The notes under the pieces: generated by a model
Databases searched by the model: none
What the model was told of the DNA's origin: nothing
What the model saw: only the letters and a program-made list of their open reading frames with translations
Program-made: the position numbers and the translations under genes
Source of the DNA: Sporofaciens musculi
GTDB taxonomy: Bacteria; Bacillota; Clostridia; Lachnospirales; Lachnospiraceae
DNA: 64,000 nucleotides
Assembly (NCBI RefSeq): GCF_009830285.1
Contig: NZ_WUQX01000003.1
Location: forward strand, 62,001-126,000
Direction of reading: 5' to 3'
Shown here: piece after piece, positions 14,923 through 23,759 of the stretch
How positions within the stretch are numbered: position 1 is the stretch's first letter
How the letters are laid out: each line of letters begins with the position of its first letter

Positions 14923-15070
14923 AGCCGGAACGACATATCGCATCAAAACGTTCCGGCCTTATTTCATCGGCATTAGCAGTATTGCCAGAAATTCCCGGTC
15001 TTATTCCGGAGGCCGGGTGTGGGCAGAGCCCACGGAAAGAGTTTCTGCTGCTAATGTCTGATTGGTGTGC
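14923..15070 (+). ncRNA. Terminator and folded 3' region of IS256 element A
   Basis: GCCGGAACG (about 14924-14932) pairs with CGTTCCGGC (about 14949-14957), a terminator-like stem right after the transposase stop. Next, ATTAGCAG near 14970 can pair with CTGCTAAT near 15050, enclosing CCGGT/GCCGG-type and GGGC/GCCC hairpins. Such a closed multi-branch shape is unusual for an IS256 end. The same sequence is present, apparently identical, in the inverted copy (62960-63130), so there are no paired changes to prove an RNA. Confidence 0.35.
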
Positions 15071-15299
15071 CAAAAAATCAATAAATATGTATAAAACCTG
15101 ACTATCTGGTAATACTATTATCATAAAAAGAATTCGACAACATAAAAGTAATGATATTCGACAGCAGATTTCTACATATCTGATTCCTACCAGTAAAGAT
15201 TATTTCTCCAAAGACACAAGATTATTTACAGTCTCGTGTGTAAGTTTTATAAAATTTCCTTACCGGCAGTTTTCAAAGCTGCCGGTTTTACATGCAGAA

Positions 15300-16570
15300 T
15301 CAACACTGCTCATATTTGAGAATGCGTGTCTGCATCTTATCATCCATGGCAAGCTGATTACGTACTAATGCCCAATTGGCTACGGGACGGTCATTCCACT
15401 TTTTATACAATTCCACAATCCGCAGATAGAAGGCCTTTCGTACAGCGTCCTCATTGGGGAACGCTCCCTTTTCGTGACTTTCCTCAAACTCGAATTGACA
15501 GACTCTATGGCGTTTGTCGTGTACATCACCTTCCTGACCGCGCTCCCATAATTATAAAGCTGGGCTACATGCTGCCAGTTGCGTATCCATACGTCTATTG
15601 CTCCGGGATATTTTGACCATGCCTGTTTAAGACGCTCAAATTCAGCTTCCGCTGCTTTCAGACTAGGCGCTCCGTATACTTTCTTTAACTGGGCGCTATA
15701 TGCCTTATAATCTTTTGATGGTATGTACTTGATAGCATTTCGGATCAGGTGTACGATGCATCTCTGCACGACTACATCCTGGAAGATACTCCTTGCCCCT
15801 TCTTCCAGACCGGATACTCCATCCATGCTGATAAACAGCACATCTTCCACACCTCTTGCACGGATCTCGTCAAAGATCTGCATCCAATAGTGTTTTCCTT
15901 CTGATTCGCCAATCCACAGCCCCAGCACGTCCTTTCTGCCGTCTGCGTCATAACCCAGCACCACATATACCGCACAATTTTTTGTCTCCATCTCTTTTCG
16001 TATGGTAACGTAAATACAATCGACAAACAGGAACGTGTAGAACTTTTTCAGTGGACGGTTCTGCCATTCTTCCGCGGTTCTGATCACCCTATCCGTAATT
16101 GTTGAAATGGTTTCATGGGAGATATCAAAACCGTATATATCTTCTACCGTATCTGCGATATCACGCTGGCTCATGCCTCGTGCATACATGGATAATACCT
16201 TATCTTCAATCCCGCTGACGTTTTTGGTACGTTTTGGGATTGCTTTCGGTTCAAAGCTGCCATCCCGGTCCCTTGGAACAGCAACATCCAGCTTTCCATA
16301 AACAGAATTGACAGATTTATGGGAATAACCATTACGCCTGTTTGTCGTCTCCTTTTCCCCGCGCTCATTACGCCCATACCCCAGATGGGAATCCATCTCT
16401 CCCTGGAGCATAGCCTCAAACATCGGCCCAAAGACGTCTTTGATAGCATCCTGCATTTCTTCCCTTGTCTGTGGCTGGTATTCTTCCATAATAGCCTTTG
16501 CGATTGCAGCCCCTCTAGTATTCTGACTATTTTTACGTGCCATAAGTGCTGTACCCATCCTTTTCTTCAT
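15300..16570 (-). pseudogene. IS256-family transposase B (frameshifted)
   Basis: Mutator-type transposase related to, but distinct from, transposase A. Core segments are FLFVDCIYVTI, FISMDGVSGLEE and TNAIESVNSSLRKVTK. The open frame breaks after KVTK: an A is missing in the run at 15469-15472 (read as T on the plus strand). Restoring it gives the family's usual ending, GAFPNEDAVRKAFYLRIVEL through RILKYEQC, with the stop at 15300-15302. The broken frame ends at 15380. Element A is inserted upstream of the left end, not in the gene. As for A, the defect is one base lost from a homopolymer near the 3' end. Confidence 0.85.
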
Positions 16571-16670
16571 CCTTTCTGTGAGTGTAGCACACTTTATATA
16601 GAAAAAATAAAGTATGCAGTTAGATTTGTTGTATTTCTAACTTACACACTTTATTTTACACTCCCGGAGA

Positions 16671-16717
16671 CCATATTTACGGAATGATACAGTTCTGTAA
16701 ATATGGCCTCTTTTTTT
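16671..16717 (+). terminator. Terminator between convergent units
   Basis: CCATATTTAC (16671-16680) pairs with GTAAATATGG (16697-16706) through a longer imperfect stem and is followed by CCTC and seven T. It faces the plus strand and fits the end of the island's genes at 12382-13545 before the IS256 insertions. The histidine kinase gene on the minus strand ends just beyond it. Confidence 0.75.
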
Positions 16718-16737
16718 GTGAAATGGTTTTGACTGCA

Positions 16738-18021
16738 TTAATTTAACATAACCACAAAGGTTGTACCTCCACCCGGCGTATCCTCCACCCGGATTTTCCC
16801 TTTGTGCATATGGACGATTTCCTGTGCGATACAAAGCCCAAGACCGAAATGCTTCTTGTCTTTGTGCGCCTTGTCACAGCGATAAAAACGCTCAAATATT
16901 GACTCTTTCTCTGAATCAGGAATACTGATCCCATTATCTGCGACACGAATGGTAATCCTGCCGGAAGTTTCTGAAAGGGAAAGGCAGATCCGGCCATTTT
17001 CCGGAGTATAGCTTAAGGCGTTATCCAACAGGATAGACAGCACCTGTTCGATACGCTCCCTGTCACAGGAATATGGGGTGGACAATGTATCTGGCAGGAT
17101 AAAATCAAGAGAAATATTTTTTTTCAGTGCCAGAGGCTCAAACTTTTCATAGGCTGACAGTATCAGAGTATCCAGTTCTACGTTTGTTTTATTTATGGGG
17201 AAATGTGTACTGTCTGAACTGGATAATGTCAGCATGTCATCGATCAGCCGTCCCATTCGTTTCCCTTCCTGCATAATCATTTCAGAGAAATGTTCTGCCT
17301 CATCAGCAGAGGCTTTATTCATGGAGGAAAGGCAGGAGAGCATAAGTGCCAGAGGTGAACGCAGCTCATGTGAGGCTGCTGCTATAAATTCTGTCTGCTT
17401 CTGGCGGTTTATGATTAAGGGGCGGATCATGTGCCATGTGTAGAACCAGAAAAATATCCCAAGTAAGATAATCCCCCAAATATCCGCACCGGCAAATAAA
17501 ACCCGGCTTACGTTTATGGAATGGGATAATTCCGTTAAAGGCTGCAGAACAGCGATATTCAGTATATGGCTGTTTTTCGGGATCAATGCGATACAGGCAT
17601 AGTATTTCTTTCCGTCTGTATGCAGTTCAAAAGAAGCATTGGAAGAAAGTTTTGTGTCTGAGGTGACGGACTCTTCCGTAAGTCCGTATTCGTTCCGGGC
17701 TGTCTTTCTTGCCAAAGCAAATATTTTGGGATCCAGCCGTTGAGGTGACAGGTCTTCGAATATCAGTTTTGTCCCGTTATCCTGAATGCCCATCTCGAAC
17801 TTTGTATCTGCTTTTAGCTGTGAGAACCATTCAAGAGAAAGCACAGACCGGCTCTCGATCTGGTGGATCAGCATAGCAGCTTTCAATTCAAAATTAGAAA
17901 AATAGCTTTCCCTGGCCTCTGCCTCAGAAAAAGAGATGCAGATTAAGGACATCAGGAGCAGGATCAGGCCGCTTATAAAGGTGCAGAAGATGGTCAGCCG
18001 GATATGAAGCCGTTTAAACAT
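16738..18021 (-). CDS. Sensor histidine kinase, OmpR-partner type
   Basis: A 427-residue membrane kinase. TM1 at about 9-31, an extracytoplasmic sensor region of ~145 residues, and TM2 at about 176-198 (IWGIILLGIFFWFYTW) are followed by the H-box AAASHELRSPLALML, the N-box EQVLSILLDNALSYT, a G1 box reading ADNGISIPDSEKE and a G2 box FGLGLCIAQEIV. The G1 glycine pair is ADNGxS rather than the usual ADNGxG; activity is still likely. It overlaps the response-regulator gene by 8 bases (operon order regulator-kinase). The divergent VanY-like gene and sugar-type ABC operon share one operator pattern and are probable targets. The stimulus is probably an envelope signal, by inference. Confidence 0.88.
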   Translation of the reverse strand: MFKRLHIRLTIFCTFISGLILLLMSLICISFSEAEARESYFSNFELKAAMLIHQIESRSVLSLEWFSQLKADTKFEMGIQDNGTKLIFEDLSPQRLDPKIFALARKTARNEYGLTEESVTSDTKLSSNASFELHTDGKKYYACIALIPKNSHILNIAVLQPLTELSHSINVSRVLFAGADIWGIILLGIFFWFYTWHMIRPLIINRQKQTEFIAAASHELRSPLALMLSCLSSMNKASADEAEHFSEMIMQEGKRMGRLIDDMLTLSSSDSTHFPINKTNVELDTLILSAYEKFEPLALKKNISLDFILPDTLSTPYSCDRERIEQVLSILLDNALSYTPENGRICLSLSETSGRITIRVADNGISIPDSEKESIFERFYRCDKAHKDKKHFGLGLCIAQEIVHMHKGKIRVEDTPGGGTTFVVMLN

Positions 18022-18694
18022 AAGGCACCTCCAGACGGTATCCGATACCCCGCACCGTTTTAAGAAGCAGGGTGCTTCTCACTCCTTTCAGCCGGCGGCG
18101 CAGGAGATAAATATAGTTATCCAGATTCCCATCCTCCACGGAAGCGTCCGGTCCCCATACTCTGGAAAGAAGGGAGGCGCGGGGAAGCGTCATGCCAGGG
18201 TTGCGGAGAAATGTTTCCAGTAAATTCCCCTCTCTTGCCGAAAGAGAGCAGGAATTTTTATCACAGTATAGAACCTTCTGCTTCACATCAAAAGAAATAT
18301 CCCCCAATTTTAAAGGTTTGTCTCCCTCCCATTTGACAGGGCGCCGTAAAATGCTGTGTATTCTGGCAAGGAGCTCCTCGAAATCAAAGGGTTTTACAAG
18401 GTAATCGTCCGCTCCGCATTCAAGGCCGGTGACTTTGTCTTGTAATGCCCCCATGGCAGTTATAAAAATGATGGGTGTATAGATGTCCTTTTCCCGTGTG
18501 ATTTTTAAGACGGAGATTCCGTCCAATACGGGAATCATCCGGTCCAGCAGGATCAGGTCATGCGCCTGCTGCTCAATAAAGTGCAGGCCATCCACACCGT
18601 CATGGCAGATATCTGTCTCAAAATGTTCCCGTTCCAACTGGAAGCGCAGGGTCTCTGCCAGTGATTTGTCGTCTTCTATAATTAAAATTCGCAT
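18014..18694 (-). CDS. OmpR-family response regulator
   Basis: A 226-residue regulator. The receiver domain has acidic residues IIEDDKS, the phosphorylation site in LILLDRMIP (about Asp51), the conserved Thr/Ala in ITAMG and Lys in LVKPFDF. The C-terminal winged helix ends with VRGIGYRL. It is divergent from the VanY-like gene, and its own promoter region contains tandem CTCTAA/TTAGAG sites (18765-18813). OmpR-type regulators bind direct repeats about 11 bases apart, exactly as seen there. It probably activates the genes at 18867 and 19800 and may control itself. Confidence 0.9.
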   Translation of the reverse strand: MRILIIEDDKSLAETLRFQLEREHFETDICHDGVDGLHFIEQQAHDLILLDRMIPVLDGISVLKITREKDIYTPIIFITAMGALQDKVTGLECGADDYLVKPFDFEELLARIHSILRRPVKWEGDKPLKLGDISFDVKQKVLYCDKNSCSLSAREGNLLETFLRNPGMTLPRASLLSRVWGPDASVEDGNLDNYIYLLRRRLKGVRSTLLLKTVRGIGYRLEVPYV

Positions 18695-18764
18695 GAAGTA
18701 GCCCTGCCTTTCGTTTTGTATTCTGTCAATGCAGCCTGGATATTACTAATTATATCACAGAAAC

Positions 18765-18829
18765 CTCTAAGAAACCTCTAAAAAAGCTTTTTCAGTTTAG
18801 AGATAGGTTAGAGATTAGTAAGGTATAAT
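18765..18829 (+). promoter_or_regulatory. Four-site operator and promoter of the VanY-like gene
   Basis: CTCTAA occurs at 18765-18770 and 18776-18781 (11-base period); its complement TTAGAG occurs at 18797-18802 and 18808-18813 (11-base period). TATAAT (18824-18829) lies exactly 10 bases after the last TTAGAG, and the repeat occupies the -35 region, typical of regulator-activated promoters. The same geometry recurs at 19701-19765. Confidence 0.7.
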
Positions 18830-18866
18830 ATTGTCCGGATATTGTGACAGTACCAAGGAGGAAGAT

Positions 18867-19685
18867 ATGGGAACAGATTTACACAGCAGAAGGCAGAGAA
18901 ATCATGGACGCAAATTAAAGAAAGTGTTGTTTATTGGTTTTTTAGCGGGACTGGTATGCGGATTACTGCTTGGAGCTTTGGCTTTTATCATCGGAAATGC
19001 ATGGAAGGAAAAAAGAAATGAAGCCGAAAATGCCACGAAAAAAAATAAAGAAGTTTCCAGACAGGCTTCATTTCATGGAAATGCGGCGACAGTCGGCTTA
19101 AATACGGATACTTATCCGTCTAAAAAGGATGACTGGAGACTGGCGCTGGTCAATGAATCCCATCCTTTGGATGAAGGATGGAAACCGGAACTTGCGGAAG
19201 TCGTGAAAGACCGTTATGTGGATGCCCGGATTCTGGATGCGGCGGCAAAAATGCTGGAAGATGCGGCCGGTGCGGGAATGAGCCTGTATGTCTGTTCTGC
19301 ATATCGGGATTATGAGAAGCAAAGGGAGATTTTCAACAGCAGCATGGCAGACCGGCTTTCTCAGGGGTATGGACCGCTGGACGCATATGAAGAGACAAAA
19401 AAATCCGTGGCGTTTCCGGGAACGAGTGAGCATGCCACCGGGCTTGCGCTGGACATTACATCCGCGAAGTATGTGGAACTGAATGAGAAGCAGGCAGATA
19501 CAGAGGAAGCGAAGTGGCTTGCCGCTAACAGCTGGAAATATGGGTTTGTACTGCGGTATCCTCCTGAAAAGGCAGATGTAACAGGGATAATCTATGAACC
19601 CTGGCATTATCGCTATGTGGGGCAGGAGGCAGCAAAAGAAATGACAGAAAAGAATCTTACACTGGAAGAATATGTCGAGCTATAA
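18867..19685 (+). CDS. VanY-like D-alanyl-D-alanine carboxypeptidase (M15 family)
   Basis: A 272-residue membrane-anchored protein. A basic N-terminus is followed by one TM segment (about 21-43, VLFIGFLAGLVCGLLLGALAF) and an outside peptidase domain with the M15B zinc motifs SEHATGLALDI (His and Asp) and EPWHYRYVG (catalytic Glu, His). Enzymes of this group remove the terminal D-Ala from peptidoglycan precursors; VanY lowers the vancomycin target, but many homologues are housekeeping. The start at 18867 follows AAGGAGG; the frame is open 36 bases further upstream without a ribosome site. Control by the divergent two-component system is likely. No vanHAX genes are nearby, so resistance should not be assumed. 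Confidence 0.85.
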   Translation: MGTDLHSRRQRNHGRKLKKVLFIGFLAGLVCGLLLGALAFIIGNAWKEKRNEAENATKKNKEVSRQASFHGNAATVGLNTDTYPSKKDDWRLALVNESHPLDEGWKPELAEVVKDRYVDARILDAAAKMLEDAAGAGMSLYVCSAYRDYEKQREIFNSSMADRLSQGYGPLDAYEETKKSVAFPGTSEHATGLALDITSAKYVELNEKQADTEEAKWLAANSWKYGFVLRYPPEKADVTGIIYEPWHYRYVGQEAAKEMTEKNLTLEEYVEL

Positions 19686-19700
19686 AATCATTTTAAATCG

Positions 19701-19765
19701 CTCTAACTACCCTCTAAAAAATAGTTGATATTTTAGAGGGTAGTTAGAGAAAAGTATGGTATTCT
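19701..19765 (+). promoter_or_regulatory. Four-site operator and promoter of the binding-protein operon
   Basis: CTCTAA at 19701-19706 and 19712-19717, TTAGAG at 19733-19738 and 19744-19749; the arms form a perfect 19-bp inverted repeat (19701-19719 with 19731-19749). A -10 box TATTCT (19760-19765) lies 10 bases after the last site. Site spacings (11, 15 between pairs, 11, then 10 to the -10) equal those at 18765-18829, so both promoters probably answer to the same regulator. Confidence 0.7.
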
Positions 19766-19799
19766 GCTTTCAGAACCGAAATGATTGGAGGGAAAGCAG

Positions 19800-22007
19800 A
19801 TGAAATATAAGGGATTTCACAGAATGATATGTATTTTACTTTCGGCGGCATTGGTGTTTACAAGCCTTGCCGGATGTGAAAAAAAGGGAACATCAGAAAG
19901 CCCGAGCGGCGCCGGCGGGGATGACAGCGGCGGCCGGGCAATGGGGCGCTATATGGAAGAAGAACTGTCCCTTCCGGCAGAATTTTCTTCTATCTATGAT
20001 ATGAAAAAGCTGGAAGACGGCTCCATACGGATAGCCGGATGCAGTGAAGACAGGGAAAGCGTGTGGGAGACAAAGGACGTGGGTATATCATGGGAGAAGG
20101 TATACGATTTTCCAGAAGAGCTCCAGGATGACGTCCGGGATACGGCTGTATCATCAGGAGGCCGGGTTGCGTGTGTATATGATGAAGGAGCGGATGCCGA
20201 CATGAAAGAGATTTTCTATCTTATGGAACCGGACGGGGCATTTGGCCGGATTCCTTTTGAACTTCCGCAGGCGGAGGAGCTCTATGTAAACCTGGTCAGG
20301 CAGATTTTGTTTGTGGGAAATGACCGGCTTCTGATTTGTGACGATCAGGGGATCTTTTATCTGGTAAACGTAGCAGACGGCAGCGTAGTACGGACATTTG
20401 AGTTTGGAAACTCCGAAAATATGTATGTTGCATTTGCAATGGGGAAAATGCTGCTTTTTCAGAGCATTTCAGAGGTGCTTCTGTATGACAGCGAGACTGG
20501 AGAACAGCAAAGTCCCGGAGAAGCGATGCAGAACGGACTTACAGAGAGCGGAATGATACGTGCAGCTGATACATTGGACGCTGGAGAAAGCATTTATTAT
20601 GTCACAGAACAGGGGATGTACCATTACCGATTCGGAGGAAGTGTTGTGGAACAGCTTATAGACGGAGAGCTGAATTCTCTGGGCAGTTTTTCTGTGGATG
20701 TGGGTTCGCTGCTTATGCTGGAAGAACGGAACCTGTTGGCGGCAAAGAGCGACGGCAATGAAGAAGCAGGATCAAAGGCGGGAATATTAAAATTTGCATA
20801 TTCAGAAGATACGCCCGCAAAGCCTGATAAGGAATTGAAGGTATATTCTTTGTATGAGGACAATTCGATACGGCAGGCCGTCGGCGGTTTTCAGAAAGAG
20901 CATGCAGATGTATATGTTCACTATGAGGCTGCACTGTCAGGAGAAGACGGCATGACGGTCTCGGACGCATTAAAGACTCTGACTACGGAAATTATGGCGG
21001 GAAAAGGCCCTGATGTGCTGGTCCTGGACGGGATGCCGATAGAAACCTATGCGGAAAAAGGCATATTGAGGGATTTGTCCTCTGTGATTGAGGAGAATAA
21101 GGAGGAATATTTTGAAGATGTGCGGAACGCATACAGAAATAAAGAAGAATTATGCGCGGTGCCTACAAGGTTTCTAATCCCTATGGTTCAGGCTGGCAGT
21201 GCATATTATGTACCCGGTGAGGATTTTGATACTTTTACAAAACGGGTGGGTGCATTGGAGAATATGGAGCCGGAAGAGGTGATTTCCAGATTTTGGTACA
21301 GCAGCAGTGCGGCATGGAAAAAAGAAGATAAGACTCTGGATGAATCAAAGGTTCAGGAATTTTTTGAAGGATTAAAAAGGGCATATGGAGACTCGCCGGA
21401 GGGCGCAGAAGAAAAGGAAGATTCCGCACTGCCCGGCACAGACATCATGCAGGGGGACTTCCGGCTGCTTGCAGGAACCTGGAAGATCAGTGCGGGGCTG
21501 TTTGGCGCCAATCCGGACTATAAGTTTCTCCTTGCAGTAACAGAACATCTGGATGGCGGGGACTTTGGCTGCATGCCGGGTCAGGCAGAGCATGTATTCG
21601 TACCGTCTGTGACTGTGGGAATCAGCAGCAAAGGCAGTCAGCCGGAGGCAGCGGAACAGTTTGTGAAATACCTCTTCAGCGGGGAAATGCAGAAGATTTC
21701 GCAGGGCAGCGGTTTGCCGGTACAAAAGGAAGCATTTCGAAGCACCATTGACGGACATCAGTACGAGGGAAATACATCCTGGGTGGACTTGGAGGAAGGA
21801 ATCCGTTTTGAACTGGCCCCAAGGACGGAGGAAGAGATACAGAGGCTCATGGGACTGGCAGAATCACTGAAAACGCCCGCACTGCAGGATGAAGTGATCA
21901 AGGAAGCGGTATTGGAGCAAGGGGAGAAGGTGCTGGGTGGAGAAACGGATCCAAAGGAAGCGGCAGCCGCGGTTGCACAGAAGGTGAATCTTTATCTGGC
22001 GGAATAG
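19800..22007 (+). CDS. Lipoprotein extracellular solute-binding protein with extra N-terminal domain
   Basis: A 735-residue lipoprotein. The signal peptide ends in the lipobox SLAGC (about 20-24). Residues about 50-330 look like beta-propeller repeats (short BNR-like pieces such as TKDVGISWEKVYDF), while about 345-730 resemble a family 1 sugar-binding protein (GKGPDVLVLDGMPIETYAEKGIL, and GFQKEHADVYVHYE). The total is much longer than the usual ~430 residues, so this is a fusion. ATG 19800 follows GGAGGG by a good distance. It heads an operon with two permeases, an HlyD-like adaptor and a membrane protein; no ATPase is encoded here. The ligand is unknown; a cell-wall or glycan product would fit the VanY link, by inference. 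Confidence 0.8.
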   Translation: MKYKGFHRMICILLSAALVFTSLAGCEKKGTSESPSGAGGDDSGGRAMGRYMEEELSLPAEFSSIYDMKKLEDGSIRIAGCSEDRESVWETKDVGISWEKVYDFPEELQDDVRDTAVSSGGRVACVYDEGADADMKEIFYLMEPDGAFGRIPFELPQAEELYVNLVRQILFVGNDRLLICDDQGIFYLVNVADGSVVRTFEFGNSENMYVAFAMGKMLLFQSISEVLLYDSETGEQQSPGEAMQNGLTESGMIRAADTLDAGESIYYVTEQGMYHYRFGGSVVEQLIDGELNSLGSFSVDVGSLLMLEERNLLAAKSDGNEEAGSKAGILKFAYSEDTPAKPDKELKVYSLYEDNSIRQAVGGFQKEHADVYVHYEAALSGEDGMTVSDALKTLTTEIMAGKGPDVLVLDGMPIETYAEKGILRDLSSVIEENKEEYFEDVRNAYRNKEELCAVPTRFLIPMVQAGSAYYVPGEDFDTFTKRVGALENMEPEEVISRFWYSSSAAWKKEDKTLDESKVQEFFEGLKRAYGDSPEGAEEKEDSALPGTDIMQGDFRLLAGTWKISAGLFGANPDYKFLLAVTEHLDGGDFGCMPGQAEHVFVPSVTVGISSKGSQPEAAEQFVKYLFSGEMQKISQGSGLPVQKEAFRSTIDGHQYEGNTSWVDLEEGIRFELAPRTEEEIQRLMGLAESLKTPALQDEVIKEAVLEQGEKVLGGETDPKEAAAAVAQKVNLYLAE

Positions 22008-22027
22008 AGAGTTTCGGTGAGGCTGTG

Positions 22028-22885
22028 ATGATGAATCAGAAAATGAAAACCAGGGGCAGGAAGGATTTGAGGGGTCTGCTGTGGATTCTGCCGAGCTTTC
22101 TTGGAGTATCTGTTTTATATCTCCTGCCCTATCTGGATGTATTTCGCCGCTCCTTTACCGGGGCGGTGGATGAACAGTTTGCGGGGCTTAATAACTACAG
22201 GAATGTGCTTGGGAATACGGCGTTTTTACTGGCATTAAAGAATACGCTTCGGTTTACGCTGGTCTGCATTCCTATATTGATTTTGGCATCCCTGCTGTGT
22301 GCGATCCTTCTGTCTGGAAGTAAATATGGAGGGATTATAAAGAGTGCGTTCCTGATGCCGATGGCATTGCCGGCAGTCTCTGTGGCTCTGCTGTGGCGGC
22401 TTTTGTTCCATTCCCAGGGTCTGGCGAACCAGTGGATGGGGCGGCTTGGTATGGAGGGGAGCGACTGGATGAATACCGGGAAAGCATTCTGGATACTGGT
22501 GGCCAGCTATATCTGGAGAAACCTGGGTTATGACATCATTTTGTGGATGGCGGGGCTCTCCGGGATTTCGGAGAGCATTTATGAGGCCGCGAGAGTAGAC
22601 GGGGCGGGTGAATGGCAGTGTTTCTTAAGAATCACGCTGCCGAATCTCAAATCTTCCCTGTATACCATCACAGTATTGTCTTTCCTGAACTCATTCAAGG
22701 TGTTCCGGGAAGCCTATCTGGTTGCGGGGAACTATCCCCATGAAAGTATCTATATGACGCAGCATTTGTTTAATAACTGGTTCCAGTCCTTTTCGTTTGA
22801 TAAATTATCCGCAGCGGCGGTGATGGAGGGCGGAGTGTTATTGTTTGTGATTCTGCTCTTACAGAAAGTATGGAGGATGGATTGA
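22028..22885 (+). CDS. ABC sugar-type permease (MalF-like)
   Basis: A 285-residue inner-membrane permease of the carbohydrate-uptake family, with about six TM segments. The EAA loop that docks the ATPase is visible as EAARVDGAGEWQCFLRITLP. GGTGAGG lies upstream of two adjacent ATGs; 22028 is preferred. It overlaps the next permease start by one base. The partner ATPase must be supplied from elsewhere, as is common in Bacillota, where one MsmX-like ATPase serves many such importers. Confidence 0.9.
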   Translation: MMNQKMKTRGRKDLRGLLWILPSFLGVSVLYLLPYLDVFRRSFTGAVDEQFAGLNNYRNVLGNTAFLLALKNTLRFTLVCIPILILASLLCAILLSGSKYGGIIKSAFLMPMALPAVSVALLWRLLFHSQGLANQWMGRLGMEGSDWMNTGKAFWILVASYIWRNLGYDIILWMAGLSGISESIYEAARVDGAGEWQCFLRITLPNLKSSLYTITVLSFLNSFKVFREAYLVAGNYPHESIYMTQHLFNNWFQSFSFDKLSAAAVMEGGVLLFVILLLQKVWRMD

Positions 22886-23745
22886 TGTATTTTCGGTTGC
22901 ATTTAGGAAGAAAGGCAGTATGGATTCTTTTAATTGTGCTGGCTCTCCTGGCGGTTTATCCGGTGATTTTTCTAAGCGCAGGCTCACTTATGGGGGCAGA
23001 TGAACTGGAAGACTGTCTCGGGGCGGTGGTTTCCGGGGCGGAAGGATATGCGAGCTTTCCGGTACTTCCCAAATATCCGACGCTTCAGCATTTTGTAGAG
23101 GTACTTTTGGATTCGCCGGAGTTTTTCGTCATGTTCTGGAATTCTATCCTGATCACGTTCGGAGTCCTTGGAGGGCAGTTTGTGGCAGGAACCATGGCGG
23201 CATGGGGATTTGCCAGATACGAATTTCCATGTAAAAGAGGGATTTTTCTGCTCTATATCGTACTCATGCTGCTGCCGTTTCAGGTGCTGATGCTTTCCGA
23301 TTATCTGCTGCTGGACCGCCTGCGGCTGCTTGACAGTCTGTGGGCAGTCATTCTGCCTGGTATGTTTTCTACATTCCCGGTTTTTATCATGTACCGGTTC
23401 TTTGCGGAGATCCCGGACAGCTTAATCGAGTCGGCAAGGCTTGACGGGGCCAGGGAGTGGCAGTTGTTCTGGTATCTTGCACTTCCCATGGGATCTTCCG
23501 GGATTATTGCGGCGCTGGTGCTTGGGTTTCTGGAATATTGGAGCCTGATTGAGCAGCCTCTGACATTTATCAAGGATAAAAGCAAGCTGCCATTGTCTGT
23601 TTTCCTGCCGGATCTTACGATGACGGGGAAAGCAGGGTTTCTGTTTGCCGTATCGGTTGTTACCTTCCTTCCGGCAATCATAGTATTTATGGGAGGCCGG
23701 GATTATCTGGAACAGGGAATTATGGCAGGGGCGGTAAAAGAATAG
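22885..23745 (+). CDS. ABC sugar-type permease (MalG-like)
   Basis: A 286-residue permease with about six TM segments. The EAA loop is ESARLDGAREWQLFWYLALP. The start at 22885 (MYFRLHL) is chosen because GGAGG lies seven bases upstream and the ATG overlaps the previous stop as TGATG; an upstream in-frame ATG at 22870 lacks a ribosome site. It has an unusually long first periplasmic loop containing an EGYASFPVLPKYPT segment, as in other MalG-type proteins. It should pair with the MalF-like subunit and the lipoprotein. Confidence 0.88.
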   Translation: MYFRLHLGRKAVWILLIVLALLAVYPVIFLSAGSLMGADELEDCLGAVVSGAEGYASFPVLPKYPTLQHFVEVLLDSPEFFVMFWNSILITFGVLGGQFVAGTMAAWGFARYEFPCKRGIFLLYIVLMLLPFQVLMLSDYLLLDRLRLLDSLWAVILPGMFSTFPVFIMYRFFAEIPDSLIESARLDGAREWQLFWYLALPMGSSGIIAALVLGFLEYWSLIEQPLTFIKDKSKLPLSVFLPDLTMTGKAGFLFAVSVVTFLPAIIVFMGGRDYLEQGIMAGAVKE

Positions 23746-23759
23746 TGAGGTGGATGAAA

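Larger units (their letters stand above)
13609..15235 (+). mobile_element. IS256-family element A, copy 1, nested in element B
   Basis: A perfect 9-bp target duplication, GTGTGTAAG, flanks the element at 13600-13608 and 15236-15244. The ends are imperfect inverted repeats sharing TTGTGTCTTTGG. The duplicated 9 bases are part of element B's terminal repeat, which proves that A inserted later into B. The transposase frame has one base missing near its 3' end. About 320 noncoding bases follow the transposase and hold strong hairpins. A second copy lies inverted at 62838 to the window end. Confidence 0.85.
13584..16665 (-). mobile_element. IS256-family element B, interrupted by element A
   Basis: The two ends are 25-bp imperfect inverted repeats at 13584-13608 and 16641-16665 that share the inner TAAAGTGTGTAAG, and both start with GGG. 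The flanks carry a probable 8-bp duplication with one mismatch: GAAGACCA (13576-13583) and GGAGACCA (16666-16673). The transposase is on the minus strand (15300-16570). Element A (13609-15235) is inserted inside the left inverted repeat. Element B itself landed between the small gene at 13204 and its terminator. Confidence 0.75.

Noticed and set aside
14843-15124. A 93-codon minus-strand frame at the IS256 3' end, repeated identically at 62949-63230
   Set aside because: It recurs only because the IS is present twice; it runs across the terminator and folded region and does not look like protein.
19098-19607. A 169-codon minus-strand frame opposite the VanY-like gene
   Set aside because: Cysteine- and proline-rich shadow frame with no ribosome site, opposite a gene with intact zinc motifs.
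18867-19685. Vancomycin-resistance cluster
   Set aside because: A VanY-like enzyme and a regulator/kinase pair are present, but no vanH, ligase or vanX gene is nearby, so resistance is not supported.
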